A DNA stretch of 64,000 nucleotides from Asanoa iriomotensis (GCF_016862515.1 NZ_BONC01000012.1:1-64000); one strand, 5' to 3'. Counted from the first letter of the stretch, positions 1 through 8,931 are shown. Notes: generated by a model not told the origin, from the letters alone. A program made the numbers and translations.

Positions 1-2
1 GC

Positions 3-677
3 GAGCGGCTCGAACCGCTGCTGCCCCGCGTCGACGACCCCTACCTGCACGCCGCGACCCAGCTCGCGATGGCCTGGACGTCCACGATGGTCGCCGACGT
101 GGAGGGTGCGCTGCGGGAGGCGCTGGCGGCACTGGCCGAGTTCACGAGCCAGGACGAGCCATTGGGTACGGCGTCCGCCGCGCTCACCGTCGGCTCGCTG
201 GAGACGACCACGGGCCGGTACGACGAGGCGACGCACCACCTGCACGACGCGCGCGACCTGGGCATGCACCTCGACAACGCCTGGCTGGCCGCCACCTCTC
301 AGGTGCTGCTGGGCACCCTGGCCCTGGTCCGCGGCCGCCCCGCGGACGCCCGGGCGCTGCTCGACGAGGGGCTCGACCTGAGCCTCGCGGCCTACAGCAC
401 CCAGCTCGTCACGCTGTGCCTCGGCGTCTTCGCCCAGCTCACGTTCGTCGAGGGCAACCAGGAACGGTCGGCACTGCTGGCCGGCGCCGCCGACGGCATG
501 CGCAAGCGGGCGGGCCTGCGGGTCTGGCCGTCGCTGCGGCGGCCCGAGGCCGAGCTGACCAACCGGCTCCGCACGTCGCTCGGCGAGACCGACTTCGACC
601 GCGCGTTCAGCACCGGCGGCAAGCTCACCCGCCGCGAAGCCGTCGCCGCCGCGCACGACCCGGACTCCCGCCGCTAG
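3..677 (+). CDS. C-terminal part of a TPR-containing transcriptional regulator/ATPase (partial)
   Basis: The reading frame is open from base 3 to the TAG at 675-677, so the gene begins upstream of the window. The visible 224 residues are alanine- and leucine-rich paired helices of TPR type (LGTLALVRGRPADARALLDEG is typical of a repeat pair). The end, around FDRAFSTGGKLTRREAVA, resembles the terminal segment of large actinobacterial AfsR/SARP-like or LuxR-like ATPase regulators. There is no C-terminal LuxR helix-turn-helix, so a DNA-binding domain, if present, must be at the missing N-terminus. The stop overlaps the stop of the convergent downstream gene by 4 bp. The family is inferred from the tail only. 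Confidence 0.6.
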   Translation, partial: ERLEPLLPRVDDPYLHAATQLAMAWTSTMVADVEGALREALAALAEFTSQDEPLGTASAALTVGSLETTTGRYDEATHHLHDARDLGMHLDNAWLAATSQVLLGTLALVRGRPADARALLDEGLDLSLAAYSTQLVTLCLGVFAQLTFVEGNQERSALLAGAADGMRKRAGLRVWPSLRRPEAELTNRLRTSLGETDFDRAFSTGGKLTRREAVAAAHDPDSRR

Positions 678-2449
678 CGGCCGACCGCGTAGCCCTGCAT
701 CTCGCGCGGGTTGGCCGCGGCCTTGAGCATGCCGTCGGCCGCGCGGCCGGCGGCGCTCACCCGGCCGAGCGACCACGGGTCGGTGACGACCACGTCGTGC
801 CCGCGGGCGCGCAGGCCGGCGATCGTGGCCGGGTCGGCCCGCGCCTCGATGTGCACCTCGGCCGGGCGGGAGTCGCGCGGCCAGAACGACGACGGGAAGT
901 GCGTGGTGTGCCAGGCCGGCGCGTCGATCGCGGCCTGGATGCCGAGTCCATGGTGGACATGGCGGAGGAAGAACAGCAGCGACCACTGGTCCTGCTGGTC
1001 GCCGCCCGGCGTGCCGAAGGCCAGGTAGGGCGCGCCGTCGCGGAGCGCGAACGACGGGGTGAGCGTGGTCCGGGGCCGCTTGCCGGGTGCCAGCGAGTTG
1101 GGCAGGCCGGGCGTGAGCCAGAACATCTGCCCGCGGGTGCCCAGGCACACGCCGAGGTCGGGGATGACCGGCGAGCTCTGCAGCCAGGCGCCGCTCGGTG
1201 TCGCGGAGACCATGTTGCCCCAGCGGTCGACCACGTCGAGGTGGCAGGTGTCCCCCCGGGTGCGCCCGTCCCGGGCGACCGTCGGCTCGCCGATGCCCAC
1301 CGCCGCCCCGCCGCGCCATTCCGGCAGCGCCGGGAGCCGGGGCGGCACCCCGTCGGGCGAGCCGGGGCGCAGTTCCGCCGAGGCCCGCTCGCCGACCAGC
1401 GCCCGCCGGTCGGCGTTGTAGTCGGCGCCCAGCAGGGTGTCCAGCGGCACGTCCACCCAGCGCGGGTCGCCGTAGAACGCCTCGCGGTCGGCGAAGGCCA
1501 GCTTCGCGCACTCGATGACCAGGTGGGCGAACTCCGCGCTGTCGGTCGGCAGGCCGGCCAGGTCGAAGCCGGCGAGCAGGGCCAACTGCTGCAGGAACAC
1601 CGGGCCCTGGCTCCACGGGCCGGGCTTGCACACCGTGTAGCCGTGGTAGTCGTAGGTCAGCGGTGCCTCGAACCGCGTGCGGTGGCCGGCCAGGTCGGCG
1701 TGGGCGAGCACGCCCTTGTGCCGCCGCCCGGACGAGTCCAGCGCCTCGTTCTTGTCCACATAGGAGGCGATGGTCTCGGCGACGAAGCCGTCGTAGAACG
1801 CCGCGCGTGCCGCGTCGAGCTGGGCGTCCCGGTCGCGGCCGGCCGCCTGTGCCGCGTCGGCGAGGCGGCGGAACATCGCCGCGAGCGCGGGGTTGCGGAA
1901 GCGGCTGCCGGCCGCTGGAACGCCGCCGCCGGGCAGGTAGACCTTGGCCGAGTCGGTCCACTCGGTGCGGAACAGGTCGGCCACCGCGGCGATCGTGTCG
2001 CGGGCGCCGACCGGCAGCGGATAGCCCCCGTCGGCATAACCGATCGCGTACGAGACGACGTCGCCGAACCGCATCGTGCCGTGCGCCTGCAGCAGGGCCA
2101 GCCAGGCCCCGAACGCACCGGGCACGCACGCCGGCAGCAGCCCGGTGCCGGGCACCAGGTCGAGCCCGAGGTCGGCGAAGTGTGCGACGGTCGCACCCGC
2201 CGGCGCCGGGCCCTGGCCGTCGACCACGAACGTCTCGCCCGTGGCCGCCGCGTGCCCGATGATCGGCACCTCGCCGAGCGGGCCGTTCATGTGCGGCTCG
2301 ACGACCTGGAGCACGAAGCCCGCGGCCACCGCCGCGTCGAACGCGTTGCCACCCGCCTCCAGCACGGCCATCCCGGACTGGCTGGCGAGCCAGTGCGTGC
2401 TCGCGACCATGCCGAACGTGCCGGTCAGCTCCGGTCTGGTGGTGAACAC
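674..2449 (-). CDS. Gamma-glutamyltranspeptidase family protein
   Basis: 591 residues, the usual size for an unprocessed gamma-glutamyltransferase (Ntn hydrolase). These enzymes self-cleave before a threonine that becomes the N-terminal nucleophile and then hydrolyse or transfer gamma-glutamyl groups. The N-terminal signature MVASTHWLASQSGMAVLEAGGNAFDAAVA is visible in pieces, and the cleavage site fits GDTCHLDVVDRWGNMVSAT, making Thr401 the likely nucleophile. A late FGTPGGDQQ segment matches the conserved GSPGG loop. No signal peptide is visible, so it is probably cytoplasmic, unlike classical periplasmic Ggt. Such cytoplasmic paralogues are often acylases or of unknown substrate, so gamma-glutamyl specificity is not assured. 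It lies 19 bp downstream of the anti-sigma gene and may share its transcript. Confidence 0.85.
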   Translation of the reverse strand: MFTTRPELTGTFGMVASTHWLASQSGMAVLEAGGNAFDAAVAAGFVLQVVEPHMNGPLGEVPIIGHAAATGETFVVDGQGPAPAGATVAHFADLGLDLVPGTGLLPACVPGAFGAWLALLQAHGTMRFGDVVSYAIGYADGGYPLPVGARDTIAAVADLFRTEWTDSAKVYLPGGGVPAAGSRFRNPALAAMFRRLADAAQAAGRDRDAQLDAARAAFYDGFVAETIASYVDKNEALDSSGRRHKGVLAHADLAGHRTRFEAPLTYDYHGYTVCKPGPWSQGPVFLQQLALLAGFDLAGLPTDSAEFAHLVIECAKLAFADREAFYGDPRWVDVPLDTLLGADYNADRRALVGERASAELRPGSPDGVPPRLPALPEWRGGAAVGIGEPTVARDGRTRGDTCHLDVVDRWGNMVSATPSGAWLQSSPVIPDLGVCLGTRGQMFWLTPGLPNSLAPGKRPRTTLTPSFALRDGAPYLAFGTPGGDQQDQWSLLFFLRHVHHGLGIQAAIDAPAWHTTHFPSSFWPRDSRPAEVHIEARADPATIAGLRARGHDVVVTDPWSLGRVSAAGRAADGMLKAAANPREMQGYAVGR

Positions 2450-2468
2450 CAGGTCTCCTCCGTGGATC

Positions 2469-3170
2469 TCAGACCGGGACCGTGACCAGCGGGCTGTTGG
2501 TCCCGTCCGGCTCGCGCACCTGCACCTGCACCGCCTCGATGTCGGTGAGCGGGGCGGCGGTGGCGGACTGCAGCCGGAGCGGGTCGGGTCGCTCCGGGGT
2601 GCCGTAGCCGCCCTCCGGCACCCGCCAGCTCGAGACCACCTCGGCGGTGCCGTCCTTGGTCAGGACCACCAGGCGACAGGTCGCGGGCCCTTGCAGCTTG
2701 CTCAGCTCGAACGAGATGCGGGTGCCGAACGGCCGTGACTCGACGGCGAGCGCGGCGTGCACGCCGGTGGTCGGGTCGGTGGCGCTGCGTGACTCGCCCG
2801 GTGCGGCCGCGACCATGTCCGGCTGGCCCACCCAACGCGCTCCGGCGAAGACGGCGAACCCGCTCAACAGGGCGATCAGCACCACGCCGGCCGCGATGCT
2901 GAGCACGCGGCGGTGCCGGGCGCGGCGCCGGTCGTCACCGACCGCGGTCATCACCCGACCCAGCAGCACGCCCTGCTTCTCGACCTGTTCGGTCACCGCG
3001 AGGTCGTCGCCGTCGACCAGCGCGAGCTCGTCGACCACCGGCAGGAACGACTCCAGCTCGCCGGCACAGACCCAGCAGGTGGCCAGGTGCTGCTCGAACC
3101 GATCGCTGTCGGCCGGGTCGAGGATGCCCAGCGCGTACGACGCGACGTCCCAATGCTCCTCGCGCGTCAT
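2469..3170 (-). CDS. Zinc-containing anti-sigma factor (membrane)
   Basis: 233 residues. The start at 3170 is set by an ATGA overlap with the stop of the upstream sigma factor gene; longer readings in the same frame are shadows of that gene. The N-terminus carries the zinc anti-sigma (ZAS) signature HxxxCxxC as His28, Cys32 and Cys35. A single membrane helix lies at about residues 89-112, and the rest is an extracytoplasmic domain that resembles the C-terminal domain of RskA-type factors. It is expected to hold the adjacent ECF sigma factor at the membrane and release it on a redox or envelope signal. Translational coupling with the sigma gene supports a 1:1 pair. Confidence 0.88.
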   Translation of the reverse strand: MTREEHWDVASYALGILDPADSDRFEQHLATCWVCAGELESFLPVVDELALVDGDDLAVTEQVEKQGVLLGRVMTAVGDDRRRARHRRVLSIAAGVVLIALLSGFAVFAGARWVGQPDMVAAAPGESRSATDPTTGVHAALAVESRPFGTRISFELSKLQGPATCRLVVLTKDGTAEVVSSWRVPEGGYGTPERPDPLRLQSATAAPLTDIEAVQVQVREPDGTNSPLVTVPV

Positions 3171-3832
3171 GATTCGGTCACCTCGCGCGCCTCCAGCGCG
3201 GCGCGCAGCGCGCGCAGCCCGTAGTAGACCCGGGACTTGGCGGTCCCGATCGGCAGCCCCAGCTCCTCCGCCGCCTCCGGGAGGGTGCGGCCCTTGAAGT
3301 AGGTGGCGAGGATGATCTCGCGGTGCGCCGGGCTCAGCGTCTTGAACGCCGCGGTGATCGTCATGCGGCGCAGGACCTGGTCGGTGGCGTCCGCCTCGGC
3401 GAACCGCTCGAGGTCCTCGCCGTAGGCCTCCTGCGGCCGGGCCATCACGCTGCGGTGTTCGTCGATCACGATCCGTCGCGCAACGGTGACGAGCCACGGG
3501 CGCAGCGAGGGCTGTCCCGAGGTGCCGAGCCGGTCCGCGTTGCGCCAGGCCCGCAGCAGCGTCTCCTGCACCACGTCCTCGGCCCGCTGGCGGTCGCCGC
3601 CCGTCAGGCGGAGCACGAACATCAGCAGCGGGCCCGAGTGTTCCTGGTAGAGAAGCCGCATGAGCTGGTCGGAGTTGGTTTCCGCGGCCGGCTCGTCGGG
3701 GACCTGAGGGGAGTCCGAGCGAGGCAGCACCCGGCCATTCTGTCTCGTACCCGGCGAGGCGTCAGTAGCCGCCCCCGAAAACGCGCGCGACGACGACCAC
3801 GTCGGCGGTGGAGCCGCGGCGACCGCGTGCAT
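3167..3832 (-). CDS. ECF-family RNA polymerase sigma factor
   Basis: 221 residues from the ATG at 3832, chosen because GAGGAGG lies 6 nt upstream (3839-3845); a longer in-frame start at 3874 lacks a ribosome binding site. The first 40 residues are unstructured. Region 2 spans roughly residues 45-115 (EDVVQETLLRAWRNADRL) and region 4 about 150-205, with a helix-turn-helix around EAAEELGLPIGTAKSRVYYG. Its stop overlaps the start of the zinc anti-sigma gene (ATGA), so the two form a regulatory pair. The promoter region is shared with the divergent caspase-like gene 138 bp away. The target regulon is not visible, although autoregulation is common in this family. Confidence 0.9.
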   Translation of the reverse strand: MHAVAAAPPPTWSSSRAFSGAATDASPGTRQNGRVLPRSDSPQVPDEPAAETNSDQLMRLLYQEHSGPLLMFVLRLTGGDRQRAEDVVQETLLRAWRNADRLGTSGQPSLRPWLVTVARRIVIDEHRSVMARPQEAYGEDLERFAEADATDQVLRRMTITAAFKTLSPAHREIILATYFKGRTLPEAAEELGLPIGTAKSRVYYGLRALRAALEAREVTES

Positions 3833-3876
3833 GCCAGACCTCCTCACCGGGCCAGCGGCAGCACGCCGCGGCATCA

Positions 3877-3888
3877 GTCCGTACGGAC
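3877..3888. promoter_or_regulatory. 12-bp perfect palindrome in the sigma/caspase intergenic region
   Basis: GTCCGTACGGAC is a perfect palindrome lying about 45 bp upstream of the sigma factor start and 82 bp upstream of the caspase-like start. It could be an operator for either gene. No cognate regulator is evident, and a 12-bp palindrome in DNA this GC-rich may be chance. Confidence 0.3.
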
Positions 3889-3970
3889 GCGGGCGCCCGC
3901 CGGATCAACGAACCATTAGTCACCCTTCGTGCGATTGCCATCAGCTACCGGTCGGGTGCACTGTGCGAGG

Positions 3971-6859
3971 GTGGACGGGCAGCGTAAGGCGCTGATCGTC
4001 GCCGTCGACGAATACGAGCAGGACGGGCTGCGGCGGCTGCTCTCGGCCTCCGCGGACGCCGAGGCGCTCGGTCGTGTGCTCGGCGACCCCGAGGTCGGTG
4101 GCTTCGACGTGCGGGTGATCCGCAACGAGCCGGCGCACGTGATCAGCTCCCACATCGAGGACCTGTTCTCCGACGCGCGGCGCGACGACGTACTCCTGCT
4201 GCATTTCTCCTGTCACGGTCTCAAGAACGAGTCCGGCGAGCTGTTCTTCGCGGCGACCAACACGCGGCCCAACCGGCTGGGCTCCACCGCGGTGCCGGCC
4301 GGTTTCGTGCAGCGCTGCATGCGCGCCAGCCGCTCGCGCAGCGTCGTGCTGCTGCTGGACTGCTGCTACGGCGGCGCGTTCGGGCAGGGCGTGACCGTGC
4401 GCGCGGCGGGCGACGTCAACGTGTTCGACAGCTTTCCCGGCGGGCGGCTCGGCGGCGGTCGCGGGCGGGCGGTGATCACGGCTTCGAGCGCGATGGAGTA
4501 CGCGTTCGAGGGCGACTACCTGGCCGACGAGCGGGAGCGGGCGCCGTCGGTGTTCACCGCCGCGCTCGTGGAAGGGCTGGGCAGCGGCGAGGCCGACCGC
4601 GACGAGGACGGCTGGGTCTCGCTCAACGAGCTCTACGACTACGTCTTCGACAAGGTCCAGGCGCGCAACCCCCACCAGACGCCGAGCCGCGACGTGGAGA
4701 TGCAGGGCGAGCTGTTTCTCGCCCGCAGCCGCCGGCGCCGCGTCGCACCCCGGCCGATTCCGGCGGACCTGCGGGCCGCGGTCGCCGACGCCAACATGTT
4801 CACGCGCCTCGGCGCGGTCACCGAGCTGCGGTCCCGCCTGGTCGGCGACAATGTGCCGGCCGCTACCGGCGCCTTCGAGGCGCTGCGGGAGATCGCGCAG
4901 ACCGACATCCGGTACGTCGCCGAGGCCGCCGCGGACGCCGTGCGTGAGGTCTCGGTCCGGGCCGAGCCGGCGGAGCTGCGGTTCGGTCCGGATGCCGCCG
5001 CCGAGGTGGTGCGGCTGCTCGGGCCGCCGCTGGCGCGGTCGGTGCGCGCCCGGGCGTCGGACGAGTGGATCACGGTCGCGGCGAGGGCCGACGGGTTCGC
5101 GGTGTCCACCGTGGCCGGCGACGACGTCCGGTTCGGCACGGTGACCTTCATCGGGCCGACCGGCGAGGTCGTGGTGCCGGTCCAGGTCGACGCCCTGGTC
5201 CCCGCGCCGACGCCGGCCGCCGCCCCTCCCCCGGCGCCGGTGCGTGTACCCGCCCCACGGACGTCGGCGGCGGCGCCCGCGCGCGAGCGGCTCCCGTGGT
5301 GGCTCGTCGCCGGGCTGATCCTCGCCGCGGCCGGGCTCGTCATCCTGAACTGGCCGGGCACGGATCACACCCGCATCGCGTGGAACGACCCCGACACCTC
5401 CTGGATCGGGTTCCGCCGGCCGTGGGACCCGTTCATCGTCGGCTCGTTCCTGGTCCTGGCCGGCGCACTCGCCGGCGCGCTGGTCGCCGGCCGGCGCGCC
5501 CTCGGCGTGGTCGCCGGCAGCGGGCTGTTCCTCGCCGTCGACGGCGTGGTCATCCTGCTCGGCGGCGTGGCCGACGTGCACTGGCCCACCTGGTCGGCGA
5601 CCGCGGCGGTGGGCGCGGTGGTCGCGGCGGTGACGGCGGTGGTGGCGCGGCCGGTCCGGCAGCGCCCGCACCGGGTGGACCGCCCCGCCGGGACGCTCGT
5701 GCTCGCCGGCGGTGTGCTGGTCGTCGCGCACGTCTCCGTCGACCTCGACGGCATCACGTGGCTGATGGTCAGCAAGGGTCTCGGCATCCTCGCCGCGCTC
5801 GTGGTGGTCACCCTGAGCTGGCTCGTGCTGTCGGCGGGCGACCCGCGGACGCGGACGTTCCTGGCGGGCGCGGCCGGCACCTACGTCGTGCTCGCCGCGC
5901 TCGACAACGGCGAGAGCTGGTCCGGCGGCCTGCCCGCGGCGTTCGTCATCGGCATGATCGGGTACGCGCTGGTGCTCGTGGGTCTCGGCGTCGGCCTGTC
6001 GCGGCCAGTCGTGCCGCTCCTTACCTTTGACGAGCGGCCGCGGTCGCCGGTGTGGATCACCGTGTCGCTGGCCCTCGGCGGGTTCCTGCTGGTCGCGATC
6101 AACGGCGCCGCCCTTCACGACCCGAAGGCGCAGGCATTCTGGATCGACGCCGCACATTCGCTGGCGCTCGACCGGGCGACCACCGACGGGTCGCTGTACG
6201 TGGCGGTCGTGGCGCTCGCCGCCGCGCTGCTCACGCAGGCCCGGTCGACCGCCGCGGCGTACGCCCTCGGGGTCGTGGCCGGGATCGCGACCCTTTTCCT
6301 CACCGTCGGGGTGGTGCTGCTCGTCAGTGGACTGACCTACGGCAGCACCACGAACACCTGGGCGCTCCTGACCGCGGTCGGGGCGGCGATGGTGGCGGTG
6401 ACGGTGTTCGCGGTGGTCCGTGGGGGGCTCCGGCCGCGGTTGGGCCCGGCCGGGCCGGTCGCCGCCGTGCTGGTGGTGATCGGCACGGCGCCGCTGGTGA
6501 TCGCGCAGTTCGTCCCGGCGGCCGGGGAGTCGTCGGCCACCTACTACGGCAGCCCGTTCCTCGTGGTGCTCGCCCTGGTGCCCGCCGCCCTGGCCGCTCT
6601 CGCGATCACGAGCACGGACCGGGAGTTCCGGCGGCTCGCCGTGGGCGCCGCGCTCGCGTACCCCTTGGCGGTCGCGGTCGCCTGTGTCTATCCGATCGTG
6701 GACGAGACGGCCGACGTCTACTACACCGTCCTGCTCGCCGGCCACCTGGTCCTGGCCGCCGTCGTTGGCTTCGACGCGTGGCGGCGCTCAGGCCAGGACC
6801 GCGCCGCCGGCGACGTCGACGATGACGCCGGTGATCCAGCTCGAAGCGTCCGACGCTAG
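3971..6859 (+). CDS. Caspase-like (C14) protease fused to a multi-pass membrane domain
   Basis: 962 residues from GTG 3971 (GTG 3929 is an alternative). The start suits a leaderless mRNA, though the -10 (CACTGT) is weak. The caspase domain fills about residues 1-250: strand RKALIVAVDEYE, catalytic His82 in HFSCHGLK and catalytic Cys132 in LLLDCCYGG. A perfect EF-hand-like loop DxDxDGxVSxxE (Asp209-Glu220) follows, as in many bacterial caspases, and may bind calcium. Next come a helical segment (about 270-350), a beta-rich module (about 360-430), a Pro/Ala linker and a C-terminal half with roughly a dozen hydrophobic helices. The protease would sit on the cytoplasmic side of the membrane. Substrates are unknown. 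Bacterial caspases often act in conflict or regulated-death systems. The 3' end overlaps the convergent SDR gene by 72 bp. Confidence 0.88.
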   Translation: MDGQRKALIVAVDEYEQDGLRRLLSASADAEALGRVLGDPEVGGFDVRVIRNEPAHVISSHIEDLFSDARRDDVLLLHFSCHGLKNESGELFFAATNTRPNRLGSTAVPAGFVQRCMRASRSRSVVLLLDCCYGGAFGQGVTVRAAGDVNVFDSFPGGRLGGGRGRAVITASSAMEYAFEGDYLADERERAPSVFTAALVEGLGSGEADRDEDGWVSLNELYDYVFDKVQARNPHQTPSRDVEMQGELFLARSRRRRVAPRPIPADLRAAVADANMFTRLGAVTELRSRLVGDNVPAATGAFEALREIAQTDIRYVAEAAADAVREVSVRAEPAELRFGPDAAAEVVRLLGPPLARSVRARASDEWITVAARADGFAVSTVAGDDVRFGTVTFIGPTGEVVVPVQVDALVPAPTPAAAPPPAPVRVPAPRTSAAAPARERLPWWLVAGLILAAAGLVILNWPGTDHTRIAWNDPDTSWIGFRRPWDPFIVGSFLVLAGALAGALVAGRRALGVVAGSGLFLAVDGVVILLGGVADVHWPTWSATAAVGAVVAAVTAVVARPVRQRPHRVDRPAGTLVLAGGVLVVAHVSVDLDGITWLMVSKGLGILAALVVVTLSWLVLSAGDPRTRTFLAGAAGTYVVLAALDNGESWSGGLPAAFVIGMIGYALVLVGLGVGLSRPVVPLLTFDERPRSPVWITVSLALGGFLLVAINGAALHDPKAQAFWIDAAHSLALDRATTDGSLYVAVVALAAALLTQARSTAAAYALGVVAGIATLFLTVGVVLLVSGLTYGSTTNTWALLTAVGAAMVAVTVFAVVRGGLRPRLGPAGPVAAVLVVIGTAPLVIAQFVPAAGESSATYYGSPFLVVLALVPAALAALAITSTDREFRRLAVGAALAYPLAVAVACVYPIVDETADVYYTVLLAGHLVLAAVVGFDAWRRSGQDRAAGDVDDDAGDPARSVRR

Positions 6860-7546
6860 GAACAGCGCGGCCGCGGCGACGTCCTCGGGCGTGCCCAGGC
6901 GGCGCAGCGGATGAGCTTCCGCCAGCTTCTGCTGGACGTCCGCGGGGATCCAGCCCTGGTTGGTCTCGGTCATGATCGTCTCGGGTGCGATGCAATTGGC
7001 GCGCACGCCGAACGGCCCGGCCTGCGCGGCGAGGTCCTGGGTGAAGATCTGAAGACCGGCCTTGGCGGCGGCGTACGCGACGATCGTGCGCTCACTCGGC
7101 TTGCGCCCGGCCGCCGACGAGAGCGTGATGATCGTCCCGGTCCGGCGTTCCTTCATGCCGGGCAGGAAGCGCCGCACGGTGAGGAAGGTGCTGGTCAGGT
7201 TCTGCTCGATATCCGCGCGCCAACTCTCGGGCGTGATGTCCTCGATGGGTGCGGGCCGGCTGGTCGTGTTGCCCGCGCTGGCGACCAGGATGTCGACGCG
7301 CCCGTGCCGCGCCATGATCTGGTCGTGCATCCGGTCGAGATCGGCGGTGTCGGTGACGTCGCCGGTCACGACCAGCACGTCGCCGCCGATCCGTGCCCGC
7401 ACGGCGGCCAGCGCGGCCTCGTCGCGGCCGTGCAGCACGACCTGGGCACCGGCGGCGGCGAACGCGGTCGCGATGGCCGCACCGAGCCCCCGCGAGCTGC
7501 CGGTCACGAGCGCCACCCGCCCTTTGAGGTTCGCTGTCTTGTCCAT
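6788..7546 (-). CDS. SDR family NAD(P)-dependent oxidoreductase
   Basis: 252 residues from ATG 7546. This is a classical short-chain dehydrogenase: cofactor loop TGSSRGLG near residue 15, NAG-type motif (here ASAGN), active-site Ser in TLSSAAG and catalytic YAAAK, with the C-terminal DVAGGAVLA common in this group. The in-frame extension upstream to 7792 has no supporting start. The substrate cannot be told from sequence. The gene interrupts the caspase and membrane-protein genes on the opposite strand, and its last 72 bp are also coding for the caspase-like protein, so its relation to that locus is uncertain. Confidence 0.88.
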   Translation of the reverse strand: MDKTANLKGRVALVTGSSRGLGAAIATAFAAAGAQVVLHGRDEAALAAVRARIGGDVLVVTGDVTDTADLDRMHDQIMARHGRVDILVASAGNTTSRPAPIEDITPESWRADIEQNLTSTFLTVRRFLPGMKERRTGTIITLSSAAGRKPSERTIVAYAAAKAGLQIFTQDLAAQAGPFGVRANCIAPETIMTETNQGWIPADVQQKLAEAHPLRRLGTPEDVAAAALFLASDASSWITGVIVDVAGGAVLA

Positions 7547-7604
7547 GCACCTGATGCTGCCCGCTCGCGGCGGGCGACGGCGTCGGCCGTGGAGCGGCAT
7601 CCGG

Positions 7605-7624
7605 CGTACGCACGCCTGCGTACG
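7605..7624. promoter_or_regulatory. 20-bp inverted repeat in a divergent promoter region
   Basis: CGTACGCA and TGCGTACG are perfect 8-bp arms separated by four bases. The site lies between the divergent SDR (start 7546) and zinc-ribbon gene (start 7715), where an operator for a dimeric repressor would be expected. No obvious cognate regulator is adjacent. Confidence 0.45.
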
Positions 7625-7714
7625 GTGTCGCACCCGAACGACGCATTGACGACGTGCGGCGACGAATCCACGCTCATAGGCGAGGTCTGCGCCGAATCGA
7701 CGAGCGGGGACAGG

Positions 7715-7990
7715 ATGACCGCAGGACGCAGGTTGGCCGGTGACCCCGGCAAACCGGTTCCGGCACCGGGCATCCTGATCGCCTGCCCACAATGCGGCTG
7801 GCGGAGACCGTCAGACCGCTTGCCGGACGCGTGCGATGTCGACCCCAACCACCGGGTGCGCGCGCTGGCCGTGTTCGTCGCCTGCGTCGAGTGCGGCTGG
7901 GAGAACTGGTTCGCCAGCATGCCGGGGTGCTCGAAGTCCACTGCGGACAACAAGCACGACGTACGCGTCCTCGAAGTGGCATACCGGTGA
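7715..7990 (+). CDS. Small zinc-ribbon-like protein
   Basis: 91 residues from ATG 7715, preceded by GGGGA at a suitable distance. Two CxxC knuckles, CPQCGW near residue 27 and CVECGW near residue 60, share the pattern C-x-x-C-G-W and probably bind one zinc ion. No other domain is recognisable. The stop overlaps the GTG of the next gene (GTGA at 7987-7990), so it is translated together with the membrane protein that follows, and the two products probably act together. The function is unknown; a metal-stabilised adaptor or nucleic-acid/protein-binding module is possible. Confidence 0.7.
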   Translation: MTAGRRLAGDPGKPVPAPGILIACPQCGWRRPSDRLPDACDVDPNHRVRALAVFVACVECGWENWFASMPGCSKSTADNKHDVRVLEVAYR

Positions 7991-8931
7991 TCGACAGCCT
8001 TCTGGACCGTGCCGCCTCCGTGCTGGAGCGACGGTTCCTGACCAACGCCTTCCTCCCGGTCCTCCTGCTGCCGCCCGCCGTCCTCACCCCCGCGTTCCTC
8101 CAGGTCGAGGTCGCTGGAGCCCTCCTGGACACGTGGAACCGGCTGACGGTCGGGCCCAAGATCCTGTTCACCGTCGGGTACTTCGCCCTCTCGTGGTTCG
8201 GCGCGACGATCGTGGCCAGCCAGTGGCGCAACATCATCAGACTGTTCGAGGGCTACCCCCTCGCCCGGTTCCGGCACGCCTACCAGGCGGCCGCGGGCTG
8301 GCACCGGGATCAGAGCACTGAGCTCAACGCGCCCGCCAACGACCGTTTCTGGTACACGAAGTACTGGGCCTACCCGACACCGAACGCCGCCCTGCCGACC
8401 CGGCTCGGCAACGTGCTCCGCGCCGCGGAGCTCTACCCGCTCGACCGGTACCACGCGGACGTCATCCTCATCTGGCCCCGCCTGCAGCACGTGCTGCCGC
8501 GCGAACGCATCGACGACGTCGAGGAGGCGCGGTCGACGCTCGAGTTCCTGCTCGTGGTCGCGCTGTGGTTCGCGGCGTTCGCGACGCTGGCGCCCGTGGG
8601 CCTCTACGTCACCGACGGCGACGTCGTCGTCGCGGGCCTGTGCTTCGTCCTGGGTCTCGGCGCCTCCTACGCCGCCTATCTGTCGGCGATCTCCGCTGCG
8701 GCCGAGTACGGCGAGCACATCAGAGCCACCTTCGAGATGTACCGCTTCGACCTGCTGCGGCGGCTGCGGGCGTTGCCCGTGCGCACGCCGGACGAAGAGC
8801 GCGACCAATGGCGCGAGCTGGCCGACTTCTTCGGCCGGAACACACCGTTGGCGTGGCGGTACGCCGACGGCGAGTCGGACGACCCACCGGGATCGACACC
8901 GATAAGGTCGGCCGGTGTCGACGAACGCTGA
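7987..8931 (+). CDS. Membrane protein of unknown function
   Basis: 314 residues from a GTG that overlaps the preceding stop. Hydrophobic segments are visible near residues 20-40 (LPVLLLPPAVLTPAFL), 55-75 (ILFTVGYFALSWFGATIVA), and a pair at about 185-240 (LLVVALWFAAFATLAPVGLY and VVVAGLCFVLGLGASYAAYL). Between them lies a soluble stretch rich in Trp and Tyr. A charged C-terminal tail follows. I recognise no catalytic motif and no named family. It is the middle gene of a three-gene unit: zinc ribbon before it by 4-bp overlap, SAF-domain protein after it by 17-bp overlap. This tight linkage argues for one membrane complex. Confidence 0.75.
   Translation: MIDSLLDRAASVLERRFLTNAFLPVLLLPPAVLTPAFLQVEVAGALLDTWNRLTVGPKILFTVGYFALSWFGATIVASQWRNIIRLFEGYPLARFRHAYQAAAGWHRDQSTELNAPANDRFWYTKYWAYPTPNAALPTRLGNVLRAAELYPLDRYHADVILIWPRLQHVLPRERIDDVEEARSTLEFLLVVALWFAAFATLAPVGLYVTDGDVVVAGLCFVLGLGASYAAYLSAISAAAEYGEHIRATFEMYRFDLLRRLRALPVRTPDEERDQWRELADFFGRNTPLAWRYADGESDDPPGSTPIRSAGVDER

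Noticed and set aside
416-2485. 689-codon open frame on the plus strand
   Set aside because: Antisense to a complete gamma-glutamyltranspeptidase; Arg/Ala/Gly-rich with no domain.
2469-3497. 342-residue reading of the anti-sigma gene
   Set aside because: The first 109 codons lie out of frame over the sigma factor gene; the ATGA overlap at 3167-3170 gives the real start.
3941-6745. 934-codon open frame on the minus strand across the caspase gene
   Set aside because: Composition (His, Arg, Gly, Pro rich) is typical of an antisense shadow in high-GC DNA; the plus-strand protein has clear catalytic motifs.
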